64,000 nucleotides of DNA from Endomicrobiellum devescovinae. GTDB taxonomy: Bacteria > Elusimicrobiota > Endomicrobiia > Endomicrobiales > Endomicrobiaceae. The first letter of the stretch is position 1, and every line of letters starts with the position of its first letter. Below the pieces are notes generated by a model that was not told the DNA's origin, searched no databases, and saw only the letters and a program-made list of their open reading frames with translations. The translations under genes and the position numbers were made by a program. Location: the NCBI GenBank assembly GCA_031255495.1, contig JAIRSK010000020.1, positions 1-64,000 on the forward strand, written 5' to 3'. Of this stretch, positions 8,241 through 15,504 are shown piece by piece.

Positions 8241-10310
8241 TTACAAAGCCGCTTTAATGCTTAAGTTTATTCTGCCTTTATCATCAATCTCTGTAACTTT
8301 AACTTTAACTTTATCGCCTTCTTTAACCACATCTTCAACCTTCTTTGTATGACCTGCGGCAAGTTGAGAAATGTGTATCAAGCCTTCTTTACCCGGCAAT
8401 ATTTCAGCAAAAGCGCCAAATGACATCAACTTTGTGATTCTTGCTTTATATATTTTTCCTACTTCAGCTTCGGCAGTCATAGACTCCACATATTCTTTTG
8501 TAGCTCCAACTCCAACAGAATCAGTTCCAGAAATAAATACTTTACCGCTTTCTTCAATATCTATTTTTACGCTATTTTCTTCCTGAATCTTTCTTATGTT
8601 TTTCCCTCCAGGACCTATAAGTTCTCCTATCTTATTTTGAGGAATCATCAAGGTTGCCATACGAGGTGCATAATCGGACAGATCGTTTTTAGGAACAGAT
8701 ATTGCCACATCCATTTTGTCTAATATAAAAAATCTGCCTCTCTTAGCCTGATCAAGAGCTTTTGCCATAATCTCGGTAGTAAGTCCTGTGATTTTTATAT
8801 CCATCTGAAGAGCAGTTATTCCCTTTCTTGTTCCCGCTACTTTAAAATCCATATCACCGAGATGATCTTCCATTCCCATAATATCCGTCAAAACAACATA
8901 ATTATCGCCTTCTTTCATAAGACCCATAGCAACGCCTGCACAAGCAGCCTTAACAGGAACGCCAGCATTAAATAAAGCAAGTGAGCCGCCACAAACTGAA
9001 GCCATTGACGAAGAACCATTAGATTCCAATATGTCGGAAACTATTCTTAGTGTATAACCAAAATCCTCTTCGTTAGGTAAAATAGGAATAAGAGCTCTCT
9101 TAGCTAAGTTGCCATGACCTATTTCTCTTCTACTTGTAGATCTCTCGCCTTTAGCTTCTCCCGTTGAAAATCCGGGGAAATTATAATGAAGCATAAAGCG
9201 TTCTTTGTATTCTCCAGAAAGTTCGTCCATAATCTGCATATCGCCCGGAGTTCCAAGTGTAACCGTTACTAAAGCCTGTGTTTGACCTCTGGTAAATAAG
9301 CTTGAGCCATGCGCTCTTGGAAGAATATCTGTCTCGCAGGTTATCGGTCTTATTTCTTCTAAACCGCGACCATCTGTACGGACTCTTTTGTTTAAAACAA
9401 GTTCTCTAGCTTTCTTGTAAAAAATATCTTCTAGTATAGCATCAATAGTTGAAGCTAATTCTTGAGGATACTTCTCAACAAGTCTTGTCGTTATATCTTT
9501 CTTAAAGGAAGCCCAGAAGAATTCTCTTTCGCCTTTCTCTTTAATTGTTACGCCTTCTTCGGCTTTGGCTATAGCTTCAGCTTCAATATCAGCCTTTAAA
9601 GGCGCATTATATTGAGGCTCATGAACAATAGTCTTTACTTTTGTCGGAAAAGACTTCTGAATCAAACATATTGCCTTTATTGTCTCTCTTGCAAGGTTCA
9701 ATGCTTCAAGCATATCCTCTTCGGAAAGCTCTTGTGCTCCTGCTTCAACCATAGTCAAAGCGTCTTCAGTTCCGCTAACAACAAGATCTAAAACACTAAG
9801 TTTCTGCTCAGAAATAGTAGGATTTAAAACAAGCTTACCATCAATCTTTCCTACTCTTACAGCCGCTATGGGCATATTAAACGGCAAATCCGACACGTAT
9901 AAAGCTACTGAAGCTCCAATTATTGAAGCTATATCAGATTCATTTTCTCCATCATGAGAAAGCACAATAGCCGAAATTTGAGTATCGTTTCTCCAATACT
10001 CAGGAAACATAGGTCTAATACTTCTATCTATAAGTCTGCTTACAAGTATTTCGCTTTCTCTTGGTTTAGCTTCCCTTTTAAAAAACCCGCCCGGTATTTT
10101 GCCGGCGGCATAAGTTCTTTCTCTGTAATCTACAGTTAAAGGCATAAAATCCACGCCCGGTTTTGGATCTTTTGAAGCCACCGCAGCAACTAAAACCATT
10201 GTGTCTCCGACTCTTACAGTACAAGATCCACTTGACTGCTTTGCAACTTTTCCGGATTCAACAATAAATTTTTTACCGGCAACTTCCACTTCTTTCTTAA
10301 AATATTCCAT
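8241..10310 (-). CDS. pnp: Polyribonucleotide nucleotidyltransferase (PNPase)
   Basis: A 689-residue exoribonuclease that degrades RNA 3' to 5' with phosphate. It shows two RNase PH cores, the second with FMLHYNFPGFSTGEAK and GRREIGHGNLAKRAL motifs, an alpha-helical linker, a KH domain with GPGGKNIRKIQEE near residue 565-580, and a C-terminal S1 domain with GAFAEILPGKEGLIHIS to the end. The length and order are canonical. It follows rpsO with a hairpin-bearing 102-bp spacer, the same gene order as in E. coli and many other bacteria. Confidence 0.98.
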   Translation of the reverse strand: MEYFKKEVEVAGKKFIVESGKVAKQSSGSCTVRVGDTMVLVAAVASKDPKPGVDFMPLTVDYRERTYAAGKIPGGFFKREAKPRESEILVSRLIDRSIRPMFPEYWRNDTQISAIVLSHDGENESDIASIIGASVALYVSDLPFNMPIAAVRVGKIDGKLVLNPTISEQKLSVLDLVVSGTEDALTMVEAGAQELSEEDMLEALNLARETIKAICLIQKSFPTKVKTIVHEPQYNAPLKADIEAEAIAKAEEGVTIKEKGEREFFWASFKKDITTRLVEKYPQELASTIDAILEDIFYKKARELVLNKRVRTDGRGLEEIRPITCETDILPRAHGSSLFTRGQTQALVTVTLGTPGDMQIMDELSGEYKERFMLHYNFPGFSTGEAKGERSTSRREIGHGNLAKRALIPILPNEEDFGYTLRIVSDILESNGSSSMASVCGGSLALFNAGVPVKAACAGVAMGLMKEGDNYVVLTDIMGMEDHLGDMDFKVAGTRKGITALQMDIKITGLTTEIMAKALDQAKRGRFFILDKMDVAISVPKNDLSDYAPRMATLMIPQNKIGELIGPGGKNIRKIQEENSVKIDIEESGKVFISGTDSVGVGATKEYVESMTAEAEVGKIYKARITKLMSFGAFAEILPGKEGLIHISQLAAGHTKKVEDVVKEGDKVKVKVTEIDDKGRINLSIKAAL

Positions 10311-10343
10311 TTTAACTCCATACCCGGCAACTTCTACACAAAA

Positions 10344-10385
10344 GATCCAAGCAAACGCTTATATTTCAAGCGTCTCCTTGCATCC
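10344..10385 (-). promoter_or_regulatory. Long hairpin in the rpsO-pnp spacer, likely mRNA processing site
   Basis: On the minus strand GGAT-CAAG-ACGCTT pairs with AAGCGT-CTTG-ATC around the loop GAAATAT, with small symmetrical internal loops, giving about 14 base pairs. There is no T tract, so it is not a simple terminator. In enterobacteria the pnp leader hairpin is cut by RNase III and drives PNPase autoregulation. The same position and shape suggest a similar role here, but that is inference. Confidence 0.55.
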
Positions 10386-10412
10386 TTTGTGAGCTTATGC
10401 CAAGTCTTTTAT

Positions 10413-10673
10413 TTACTTTCTAAGATCTAATTTTTTTATCAAGGTAGAATAGCTCTCCTTGTTGTGCTTCTTCAAATAATCCAGCAGTCTTCTTCTCTGA
10501 CCTATCATCTTAAGAAACCCTACTCTTGAAGCAAAATCTTTAGGGAATTTCTGAAAATGATCTGAAAGATACTTTATTCTTGTGGTAAGAAGGGCGACCT
10601 GCACTTCAGGAGAACCTGTATCTGTTTCGTGAGTCTTGAATTTTTCAACTACTTCTTTCTTAGCAAATGCCAT
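10413..10673 (-). CDS. rpsO: 30S ribosomal protein S15
   Basis: An 86-residue protein matching S15 over its full length. It has the ETDTGSPEVQVALLTTRI opening, the HFQKFPKDFASR turn and the GQRRRLLDYLKKHN helix that contacts 16S rRNA helices 20-22. It binds early in assembly of the small-subunit platform. An AGGAG ribosome binding site precedes the ATG. It heads the rpsO-pnp pair and is transcribed from the promoter at 10728-10757. Confidence 0.97.
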   Translation of the reverse strand: MAFAKKEVVEKFKTHETDTGSPEVQVALLTTRIKYLSDHFQKFPKDFASRVGFLKMIGQRRRLLDYLKKHNKESYSTLIKKLDLRK

Positions 10674-10727
10674 CTTTATTACTCCTTACTTTTCATTGCT
10701 TTTTAAGCGCATATTACTACAAGTTTA

Positions 10728-10757
10728 ATTGTAACAAAATTTTTATTTCCTGTCCAA
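10728..10757 (-). promoter_or_regulatory. Sigma-70-type promoter of rpsO-pnp
   Basis: On the minus strand TTGGAC (10757-10752) and TACAAT (10733-10728) are separated by 18 bp. The predicted transcript starts about 50 bases before rpsO. It is the only well-formed promoter in the divergent gap shared with the YgiQ-type gene. Confidence 0.6.
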
Positions 10758-10802
10758 TTTTTGTAGTATCTCGTAAAATAACAAAGTTTTTCATGGAGAT
10801 TT

Positions 10803-12470
10803 ATGTTTTTACCTACTACTAAAGAAGAGATGCAAAAACTCGGATGGGACACGCCCGATATAATCTTAATTTCAGGTGACACTTATATTGACAGCCCTTT
10901 CATAGGAACGGCAGTAATAGGAAATTGGCTTTACACGCATGGCTTTAAAGTAGCCGTAATAGCACAACCTGACGTTAAAACTGACGAAATCGCAAGACTT
11001 GGAGAGCCGAAGCTCTTTTGGGGTGTAAATGCTGGAGCAATGGACTCACTTGTTGCAAATTATACTGCCCTTAATAAAGTTAGAAATAACGATGATTTAA
11101 CACCAGGAGGCATAAATAACAAGCGTCCCGATAGAGCGTGCATGGTTTATACAAATCTTATAAGAAGGTACTTTAAAAATACAAAACCTATAGTTCTTGG
11201 CGGACTTGAAGCAAGTTTACGAAGAATAACACATTATGACTACAGCGATAACGGTTTAAGACGTTCAATATTATTTGACGCAAAAGCTAACATTATAGTT
11301 TACGGAATGGGCGAAAGAGCCTCTTTGGAGCTTGCAAAACACATGAAAGAAGGAAAAGATTGGAAAGATATTAGAGGCATCTGCTATATTTCAAAAGAAA
11401 AACCTGAAAATGTTGATGAAATTTCATCTTTTGAAGAGTGTAAAGAAGACAAAGGCAAATTTTTTGAAGCTTTTAAAGTTTTCTACGAAAATGCGTGCAA
11501 CCAAAACAGTAAAATTTTAGTTCAAAAACATGCAGATAGATACCTTATACATAACCCAAGACAAGAGGCTCTTTCACCGCAAGAGCTTGATAAAGTGTAC
11601 GACATTGATTACACAAGAGAAGTACACCCATATTATGAAAAGTTTGGCAAAGTAAAAGCTCAAGAGACAATAAAGTTTTCTATCACAACGCATAGAGGGT
11701 GTTTTGGAGAGTGCAATTTTTGCTCTATAGCCGTTCATCAAGGAAAAGAAGTAATTTCAAGAAGCGAAGAATCAATAATTAAAGAAGCAAAAAGAATTAC
11801 ACAATTAAAAGATTTCAAAGGATATATTACAGATTTAGGCGGACCTACGGCAAACATGTTTGAAACAAAATGTTCCATCAATAAAAATGCAGGAAAATGC
11901 GAATATAAACGCTGTTTATTTCCAAAACCGTGCAAAAATCTTGTATTCGGACATGAATCTCAAATTAAACTTTTAGAAAAAGTAATGTCATTGCCAAACG
12001 TTAAAAAAGTGTTTATTTCGTCAGGTTTAAGATACGATATGATTTGCTCAGATAAAAATTATGGACAAAAATATCTTGATAGTATAGTTGAAAATAATAC
12101 GTCGGGACAAATGAAAATAGCTCCTGAACATTGTGATGATAAAGTATTAAATTTGATGGGAAAGCCCGAGTCAAAAGTTCTGACGCAATTTATAGAAATG
12201 TTTAAGAAAAGCGCTAAAAACAAACAATTTCTGACTTATTATTTTATAGCTGCATACCCCGACTGCGGTGATAAAGAAATGAGAAATTTACAGAATTTTA
12301 TAGGAAGGAAATTAAAAATCCACCCTGAACAAGTGCAAATATTTACACCAACGCCCTCTACAAATGCGACGTTAATGTATTATTGTGGAAAAGATTTATT
12401 AGGAAATAAAATTTTTGTAGAAAAAGACAGAAATAATAAACAAAAGCAAAAAAGAATAATTTGCAGATAA
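10803..12470 (+). CDS. YgiQ family radical SAM protein
   Basis: A 555-residue cytoplasmic protein of the YgiQ (UPF0313) family. The N-terminal region (WDTPDIILISGDTYIDSP, later LGGLEASLRRITHYDY) is the family signature. The radical SAM cluster motif is in RGCFGECNFC (C-x3-C-x2-C) near residue 303-310, and further cysteines around residues 355-385 may bind another cluster. The reaction is unknown. The C-terminus is shorter than that of E. coli YgiQ and lacks its tail, though shorter members are common. It stands alone, divergent from rpsO, and converges with the M23 peptidase gene with only 5 bp between stops. Confidence 0.9.
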   Translation: MFLPTTKEEMQKLGWDTPDIILISGDTYIDSPFIGTAVIGNWLYTHGFKVAVIAQPDVKTDEIARLGEPKLFWGVNAGAMDSLVANYTALNKVRNNDDLTPGGINNKRPDRACMVYTNLIRRYFKNTKPIVLGGLEASLRRITHYDYSDNGLRRSILFDAKANIIVYGMGERASLELAKHMKEGKDWKDIRGICYISKEKPENVDEISSFEECKEDKGKFFEAFKVFYENACNQNSKILVQKHADRYLIHNPRQEALSPQELDKVYDIDYTREVHPYYEKFGKVKAQETIKFSITTHRGCFGECNFCSIAVHQGKEVISRSEESIIKEAKRITQLKDFKGYITDLGGPTANMFETKCSINKNAGKCEYKRCLFPKPCKNLVFGHESQIKLLEKVMSLPNVKKVFISSGLRYDMICSDKNYGQKYLDSIVENNTSGQMKIAPEHCDDKVLNLMGKPESKVLTQFIEMFKKSAKNKQFLTYYFIAAYPDCGDKEMRNLQNFIGRKLKIHPEQVQIFTPTPSTNATLMYYCGKDLLGNKIFVEKDRNNKQKQKRIICR

Positions 12471-12475
12471 ATTGT

Positions 12476-13429
12476 TTACCAAATAAAGCTCGTAGGGTTT
12501 AAAGACTTATCACCTTTCTTTATTGTAAAATGCAAATGCGGTCCGGTTACTCTGCCAGTAGCGCCACTTTTGGCTATCATCTGCCCTTTTTTCACTTTTT
12601 GCCCTACTTTGACATGTATAGATGACAGATGTCCATAATGCGTAACATATCCGTTTTTATGATCTATAAATACCGCTGTGCCGTAGTGTCCTACATTATG
12701 GCTGGCAACCGTAACTACTCCATCGGCTGCTGCCCCAACCCAAGAACCCGATGGAGCGGCAATGTCTAAACCGCCGTGAAAACTTGATTTGCCTGTTACA
12801 GGATGTTTCCTCTTACCGAAACCGCTTGAATATCTTCCTTTAAGTGGCGACCTAAACAAAGAGCGAAGCTCATATTTTGCCTGCATATCTTTATTCATCA
12901 AATCTATAGCAGGCTGTTTGCCGGGTATAAAAACATATTCACCCGGAACAAGCGTTAAAATACCAAAATTTACATCTTGCAGCATTTTTTCATCAACATC
13001 ATATCTTTCAGCGATCTTGTGCCAAGTATCGTTGTCTTGTATCGGATGCAAAGAGCCACCTGATGACGGCAATAAAATTTTCTGATTAAGATTTACATTG
13101 TAAGTCTTTAATTGAGGATTTGTTCCTATTATGCTATGCACTGTGTAGCCATATCTCTTAGCAATCTGCCACAAATTATCTTTCGGCTTTATGGAATATA
13201 CAAAAAAATGCGTATCTTTAACACGCAAAGCAAGATATTTTGCTCTTGCTTCAACATCATTAAGAAGAACATCGTGTGTATAAGAAGGCATAGAAACTGC
13301 TGGGACAGAAGATAGAATAGCTGAAGCTTTTTTAGTAACTATAAATTGAGAAAAAACACAACAGGAAAGAATTAAAACTATAAAAACAGTCCATCTAATA
13401 ATAATGTTCTTTATATTCTCAAACGCCAT
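12476..13429 (-). CDS. LysM and M23 peptidase domain protein, NlpD/EnvC-like
   Basis: About 317 residues from the ATG at 13429, chosen because GGGAG lies 8 bases upstream; a GTG at 13444 is the alternative. An N-terminal hydrophobic segment anchors or exports it. Two LysM modules follow (YSIKPKDNLWQIAKRYG and HPIQDNDTWHKIAERYD), which bind peptidoglycan. The C-terminal M23 domain has FHGGLDIAAP and GPHLHFTI with the zinc-type His/Asp residues (HxxxD and HLH) present, so an active endopeptidase is possible rather than only an amidase activator. It acts in the periplasm on the cell wall. Confidence 0.9.
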   Translation of the reverse strand: MAFENIKNIIIRWTVFIVLILSCCVFSQFIVTKKASAILSSVPAVSMPSYTHDVLLNDVEARAKYLALRVKDTHFFVYSIKPKDNLWQIAKRYGYTVHSIIGTNPQLKTYNVNLNQKILLPSSGGSLHPIQDNDTWHKIAERYDVDEKMLQDVNFGILTLVPGEYVFIPGKQPAIDLMNKDMQAKYELRSLFRSPLKGRYSSGFGKRKHPVTGKSSFHGGLDIAAPSGSWVGAAADGVVTVASHNVGHYGTAVFIDHKNGYVTHYGHLSSIHVKVGQKVKKGQMIAKSGATGRVTGPHLHFTIKKGDKSLNPTSFIW

Positions 13430-13564
13430 ATTATATACTCCCACTGCAATTTAATTCTATGAAAATATTATAATAAATTTGCATATCAAAAGATAGAATA
13501 GAGTTGAATGATCCTACCTTTACAATTCCAGAGCTTCTTTGGCAAATTATGGATTTTAGGTTAA

Positions 13565-13591
13565 GTTAGGGTTATGCACGTTAAAATAACC
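13565..13591. repeat. GTTAGGG-led hairpin, degenerate relative of the repeat elements
   Basis: GTTAGGGTTAT followed by a loop and ATAACC forms a short stem. The first ten bases match the start of the element at 14085, and GTTA is repeated as a lead-in. It lies 58 bp upstream of the 37-bp element. It could be a decayed repeat or only a similar hairpin. Confidence 0.3.
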
Positions 13592-13622
13592 AATTTCTAC
13601 AGGTTTTGCTTACAAATAATAA

Positions 13623-13659
13623 GTTAGGGGTTGTCCCTCCAAATTTGATTTGGTAGAAT
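13623..13659 (+). CRISPR. Solo type II-C CRISPR-repeat-like element with built-in promoter, copy 1
   Basis: A 37-bp element starting GTTAGGGG and ending TTTGGTAGAAT, about 85% identical to the 36-bp element at 14085. The size, GTT start and GGTAGAAT end resemble type II-C CRISPR repeats, in which the end of each repeat is an extended -10 promoter box. Here TTGTCC (13631-13636), a 17-bp spacer and TAGAAT (13654-13659) with the TG extension make a full promoter, predicted to start near 13666 and to transcribe the peptide gene at 13729. No second repeat follows at spacer distance. It could be a solo repeat, or simply a promoter duplicated with its flanks. Confidence 0.5.
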
Positions 13660-13728
13660 TGAAAAGAAGACCTAGATGATAAAATACATGGGGACATTTT
13701 GTCCTTAAATAAAAATAAGGAGCTTAAC

Positions 13729-13857
13729 ATGAAAAAATTTTTTGTATTAAGTTTTTGTTTCGTATTATTCTTACCTTTTTTATTTAAATTTCTTTCAGGT
13801 GATGGTAGGTGCGGTTCATGGTGTGTTGATACTGGAAACACCTGTATTTGTAATTAG
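13729..13857 (+). CDS. Tiny Cys-rich secreted peptide precursor
   Basis: A 42-residue gene found by reading the sequence directly. AAGGAG lies 6 bases before ATG. The product opens MKKFFVLSFCFVLF, a hydrophobic signal or membrane segment to about residue 22, followed by a 20-residue tail with GDGRCGSW and four cysteines in a C-x3-C-x7-C-x-C pattern. This is the layout of a small secreted peptide, possibly disulfide-bonded. It sits about 70 bp downstream of the promoter-bearing repeat-like element and 2 bp before the small membrane protein at 13860. A bacteriocin/immunity or toxin-type pair is a reasonable but unproven reading. Confidence 0.6.
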   Translation: MKKFFVLSFCFVLFLPFLFKFLSGDGRCGSWCVDTGNTCICN

Positions 13858-13859
13858 CC

Positions 13860-14048
13860 ATGGTTATTGACGATACTTTACCTATAACTATTCGGAGCGC
13901 AATAGCGTCGGGCATTGTTACAACGGCAATATTGTGGGTAGGAACAAAATGGAACGAATTTTGGCTATGGATTATATACATTATAGTATTAGCACAAATC
14001 TTTACAATATTATATTTTGGATACATTGTTATAAAAGGAACTATATGA
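13860..14048 (+). CDS. Small hydrophobic membrane protein, possible partner of the peptide
   Basis: A 62-residue protein whose ATG lies two bases after the stop of the Cys-rich peptide gene, so translation is probably coupled; no separate ribosome binding site is evident. After a polar N-terminus (MVIDDTLPITIR), two hydrophobic segments (about residues 13-28 and 33-59, the second rich in Trp, Ile and Tyr) would cross the membrane. No family recognised. The size and position fit an immunity or export helper for the peptide, or the hydrophobic half of a two-component toxin. Its reading frame ends just before another GTTAGGG hairpin. Confidence 0.5.
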   Translation: MVIDDTLPITIRSAIASGIVTTAILWVGTKWNEFWLWIIYIIVLAQIFTILYFGYIVIKGTI

Positions 14049-14084
14049 GTTAGGGCGGTATCGCCTATACACATGTGGCTGTGT
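14049..14084. repeat. Two adjacent hairpins ahead of the second repeat-like element
   Basis: GTTAGGGCGGTATCGCC (14049-14065) contains the stem GGCG/CGCC, and CCTATACACA with TGTGTGTTAGG (from 14064) forms a second stem. The segment TATACACATGTGGCTGTGT (14066-14084) closely matches 19332-19352 on the other side of the cas genes. On the minus strand these hairpins would follow the anti-sense of the repeat-like element, the shape of a tracrRNA tail, so a leftward tracrRNA is an alternative to the rightward one proposed at 14128. Confidence 0.35.
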
Positions 14085-14120
14085 GTTAGGGTTGCCCCCC
14101 CAGATTTGATTTGGTAGAAT
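14085..14120 (+). CRISPR. Solo type II-C CRISPR-repeat-like element with built-in promoter, copy 2
   Basis: Exactly 36 bp, from GTTAGGGTTG to TTTGGTAGAAT. It holds TTGCCC (14092-14097), a 17-bp spacer and TAGAAT (14115-14120) with an upstream TG, a strong extended -10 promoter. The 14 bases at its start can pair with GGGGTAACTCTAAT at 14225-14238 without a break, using three G-U pairs, which is what is expected for a repeat and the anti-repeat of a tracrRNA. It lies just downstream of cas2 on the opposite strand. No neighbouring repeat is found at normal spacer distance, so this is not an ordinary array. Confidence 0.5.
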
Positions 14121-14127
14121 ATCAGAT

Positions 14128-14290
14128 ACAGATTGTCGTCTAAGATGTTTAAGAATTTTTTAGAAAAAATGCCAAATCAGAGGCTAAGATTGAGGGCTTT
14201 CTTAAAAATTTTTAAAATTTAAAAGGGGTAACTCTAATAAGAGTTTTTTCGTAAGATGCTGGTTTTTACCAGTTCAAAGAAGTTTTTTAA
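14128..14290 (+). ncRNA. Candidate tracrRNA of the type II-C system
   Basis: The promoter in the element at 14085-14120 would start a transcript near 14128. The transcript contains an A/T-rich segment and GGGGTAACTCTAAT (14225-14238), complementary to the first 14 bases of the repeat-like element, then TAAGAG, and a CTGG-TTTTT-ACCAG hairpin (about 14259-14272) with a T run at about 14283-14288. This resembles the Campylobacter-type order of anti-repeat, AAGAGTTT and a hairpin. AACTCT-AATA-AGAGTT followed by T6 (14231-14248) could instead act as a terminator of a shorter RNA. The boundaries are estimates. Confidence 0.42.
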
Positions 14291-14613
14291 AGAAGCGCGT
14301 CAAAAAAATCTGGTTGTTTAGGCTCGACTTTTAGTCTGCCATATAAATGCTTTGTCATCTTAAACATTCTGTCTGTAAAGAACAAAAGACATATGTGTCC
14401 GTTGTCAGGTACGATTTGCTTAATTTGTTTTTCAATAAAATCGCATCTTTCCTTGCTAAAAGCATAATAACTATAGACAGATTTTTGCAACATGATAAAT
14501 CCTGCATTTTTTAATCTTTGTCTAAAGTTGTTAGCAATTCGCATTTGAGTTTTTGTTTTTACAGGCAAATCAAAAGCAACCAAAATCCACATTGTTTTAT
14601 ATTGAGAAATCAT
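14287..14613 (-). CDS. cas2: CRISPR-associated endonuclease Cas2
   Basis: A 108-residue protein of the Cas2 ferredoxin-like fold. WILVAFDLPVKTKTQMR gives the conserved Asp after beta-1, and GFIMLQKSVYSYYAFSKE plus GHICLLFFTDRMF complete the core. Cas2 dimerises between two Cas1 dimers to form the spacer integrase. The start overlaps the cas1 stop by 4 bases, and the gene ends the leftward cas9-cas1-cas2 operon. No array follows it within the window. Confidence 0.95.
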   Translation of the reverse strand: MISQYKTMWILVAFDLPVKTKTQMRIANNFRQRLKNAGFIMLQKSVYSYYAFSKERCDFIEKQIKQIVPDNGHICLLFFTDRMFKMTKHLYGRLKVEPKQPDFFDALL

Positions 14614-15503
14614 CTAAAAATTTTTGGCAAATTTATTTTTTCTTCTTGAATTAGAAAATAGACATATGATTGAACATATCTTTGAATTCCTGCTGTAAAA
14701 TTGAACGCTCCATCTTCAAAATATAAATTACTTTCTATTACGCTTGCTATATATTTTTTTGTCTGAGGCGTTAAGTCTTTTTCTTGTTTAAAAGGTTCAA
14801 GTTTGCTTTTTACCATAAAATCTATAATTGGACGAAACGGTTCCATTAAATCGTCAATTAAACAAAATGGGTTGTGGTTTTTGCTGTGAAAAATACCAAT
14901 AGCAGGATTAAGTCCGGCTGAAACAACCGCTCTTGCCATGCTGCTTCTAACTATCGCATAGCCGTAATTTAACGCTGAATTTATAAAATCTCGCCCATTG
15001 GAACTTCTATAAAAATTAAAAAATAAATTTTCAAAATAGATCTTTGCGCCGATGCCTTCCTTAAAAGACGCATCGCCAGAACGAACCTGTTTTGCCATAG
15101 CAAAAATTGTTTCAGCCGCTTTATCTATGCCAAAAATTTTTAATACTTCGGCTTGATTATTTAATTTGCTTGTAATTATTTGTTGCCACGCTTGTTTTAT
15201 TTTAGGTTTAGATGAATTTATTTGCAGTTGTAATCTTTGCCCGTAAATATTTGTAGTCCAAAACGATAATAACATTCCAGCAGGCATATAAGTCTTATCG
15301 CAGAAAATAATAGGAACTTTATGTTCTAAACATTTTTGTATGCAAGAATTGGTAATCGTAATATTGTTTCCGTAAAGTATAATTGTATTTATATCGTCAA
15401 ATAAACAATGCAATTTTTCTTGATTGTCTTTTACAGCGGAAAAATTATTGTTTTTAACGCATAAATGATAACCATCTCCGCTAATGTCCAAAATTTTCCA
15501 CAT
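14610..15503 (-). CDS. cas1: CRISPR-associated endonuclease Cas1 (type II)
   Basis: A 297-residue Cas1 integrase. The N-terminal beta domain is followed by the helical catalytic domain with KEGIGAKIYFENLF (Glu149 the likely ligand) and GIFHSKNHNPFCLIDDLMEPFRP (His206 and Asp218 the likely partners), so the metal site appears intact. It captures and integrates new spacers with Cas2. Its start lies 1 bp after the cas9 stop. The length and the LIDDLMEPFRP motif fit subtype II-C Cas1. No csn2 or cas4 is present, as expected for II-C. Confidence 0.96.
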   Translation of the reverse strand: MWKILDISGDGYHLCVKNNNFSAVKDNQEKLHCLFDDINTIILYGNNITITNSCIQKCLEHKVPIIFCDKTYMPAGMLLSFWTTNIYGQRLQLQINSSKPKIKQAWQQIITSKLNNQAEVLKIFGIDKAAETIFAMAKQVRSGDASFKEGIGAKIYFENLFFNFYRSSNGRDFINSALNYGYAIVRSSMARAVVSAGLNPAIGIFHSKNHNPFCLIDDLMEPFRPIIDFMVKSKLEPFKQEKDLTPQTKKYIASVIESNLYFEDGAFNFTAGIQRYVQSYVYFLIQEEKINLPKIFR

Positions 15504-15504
15504 T

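Noticed and set aside
13784..14074. 96-codon leftward frame opposite the peptide and membrane-protein genes
   Set aside because: No ribosome binding site; composition is that of an antisense shadow (His/Met/Tyr-rich), while the rightward pair has a promoter and ribosome binding site.
13623..14290. A regular CRISPR array downstream of cas2
   Set aside because: Only two strong repeat-like units were found, 462 bp apart with genes between them; spacing is not that of repeats and spacers.
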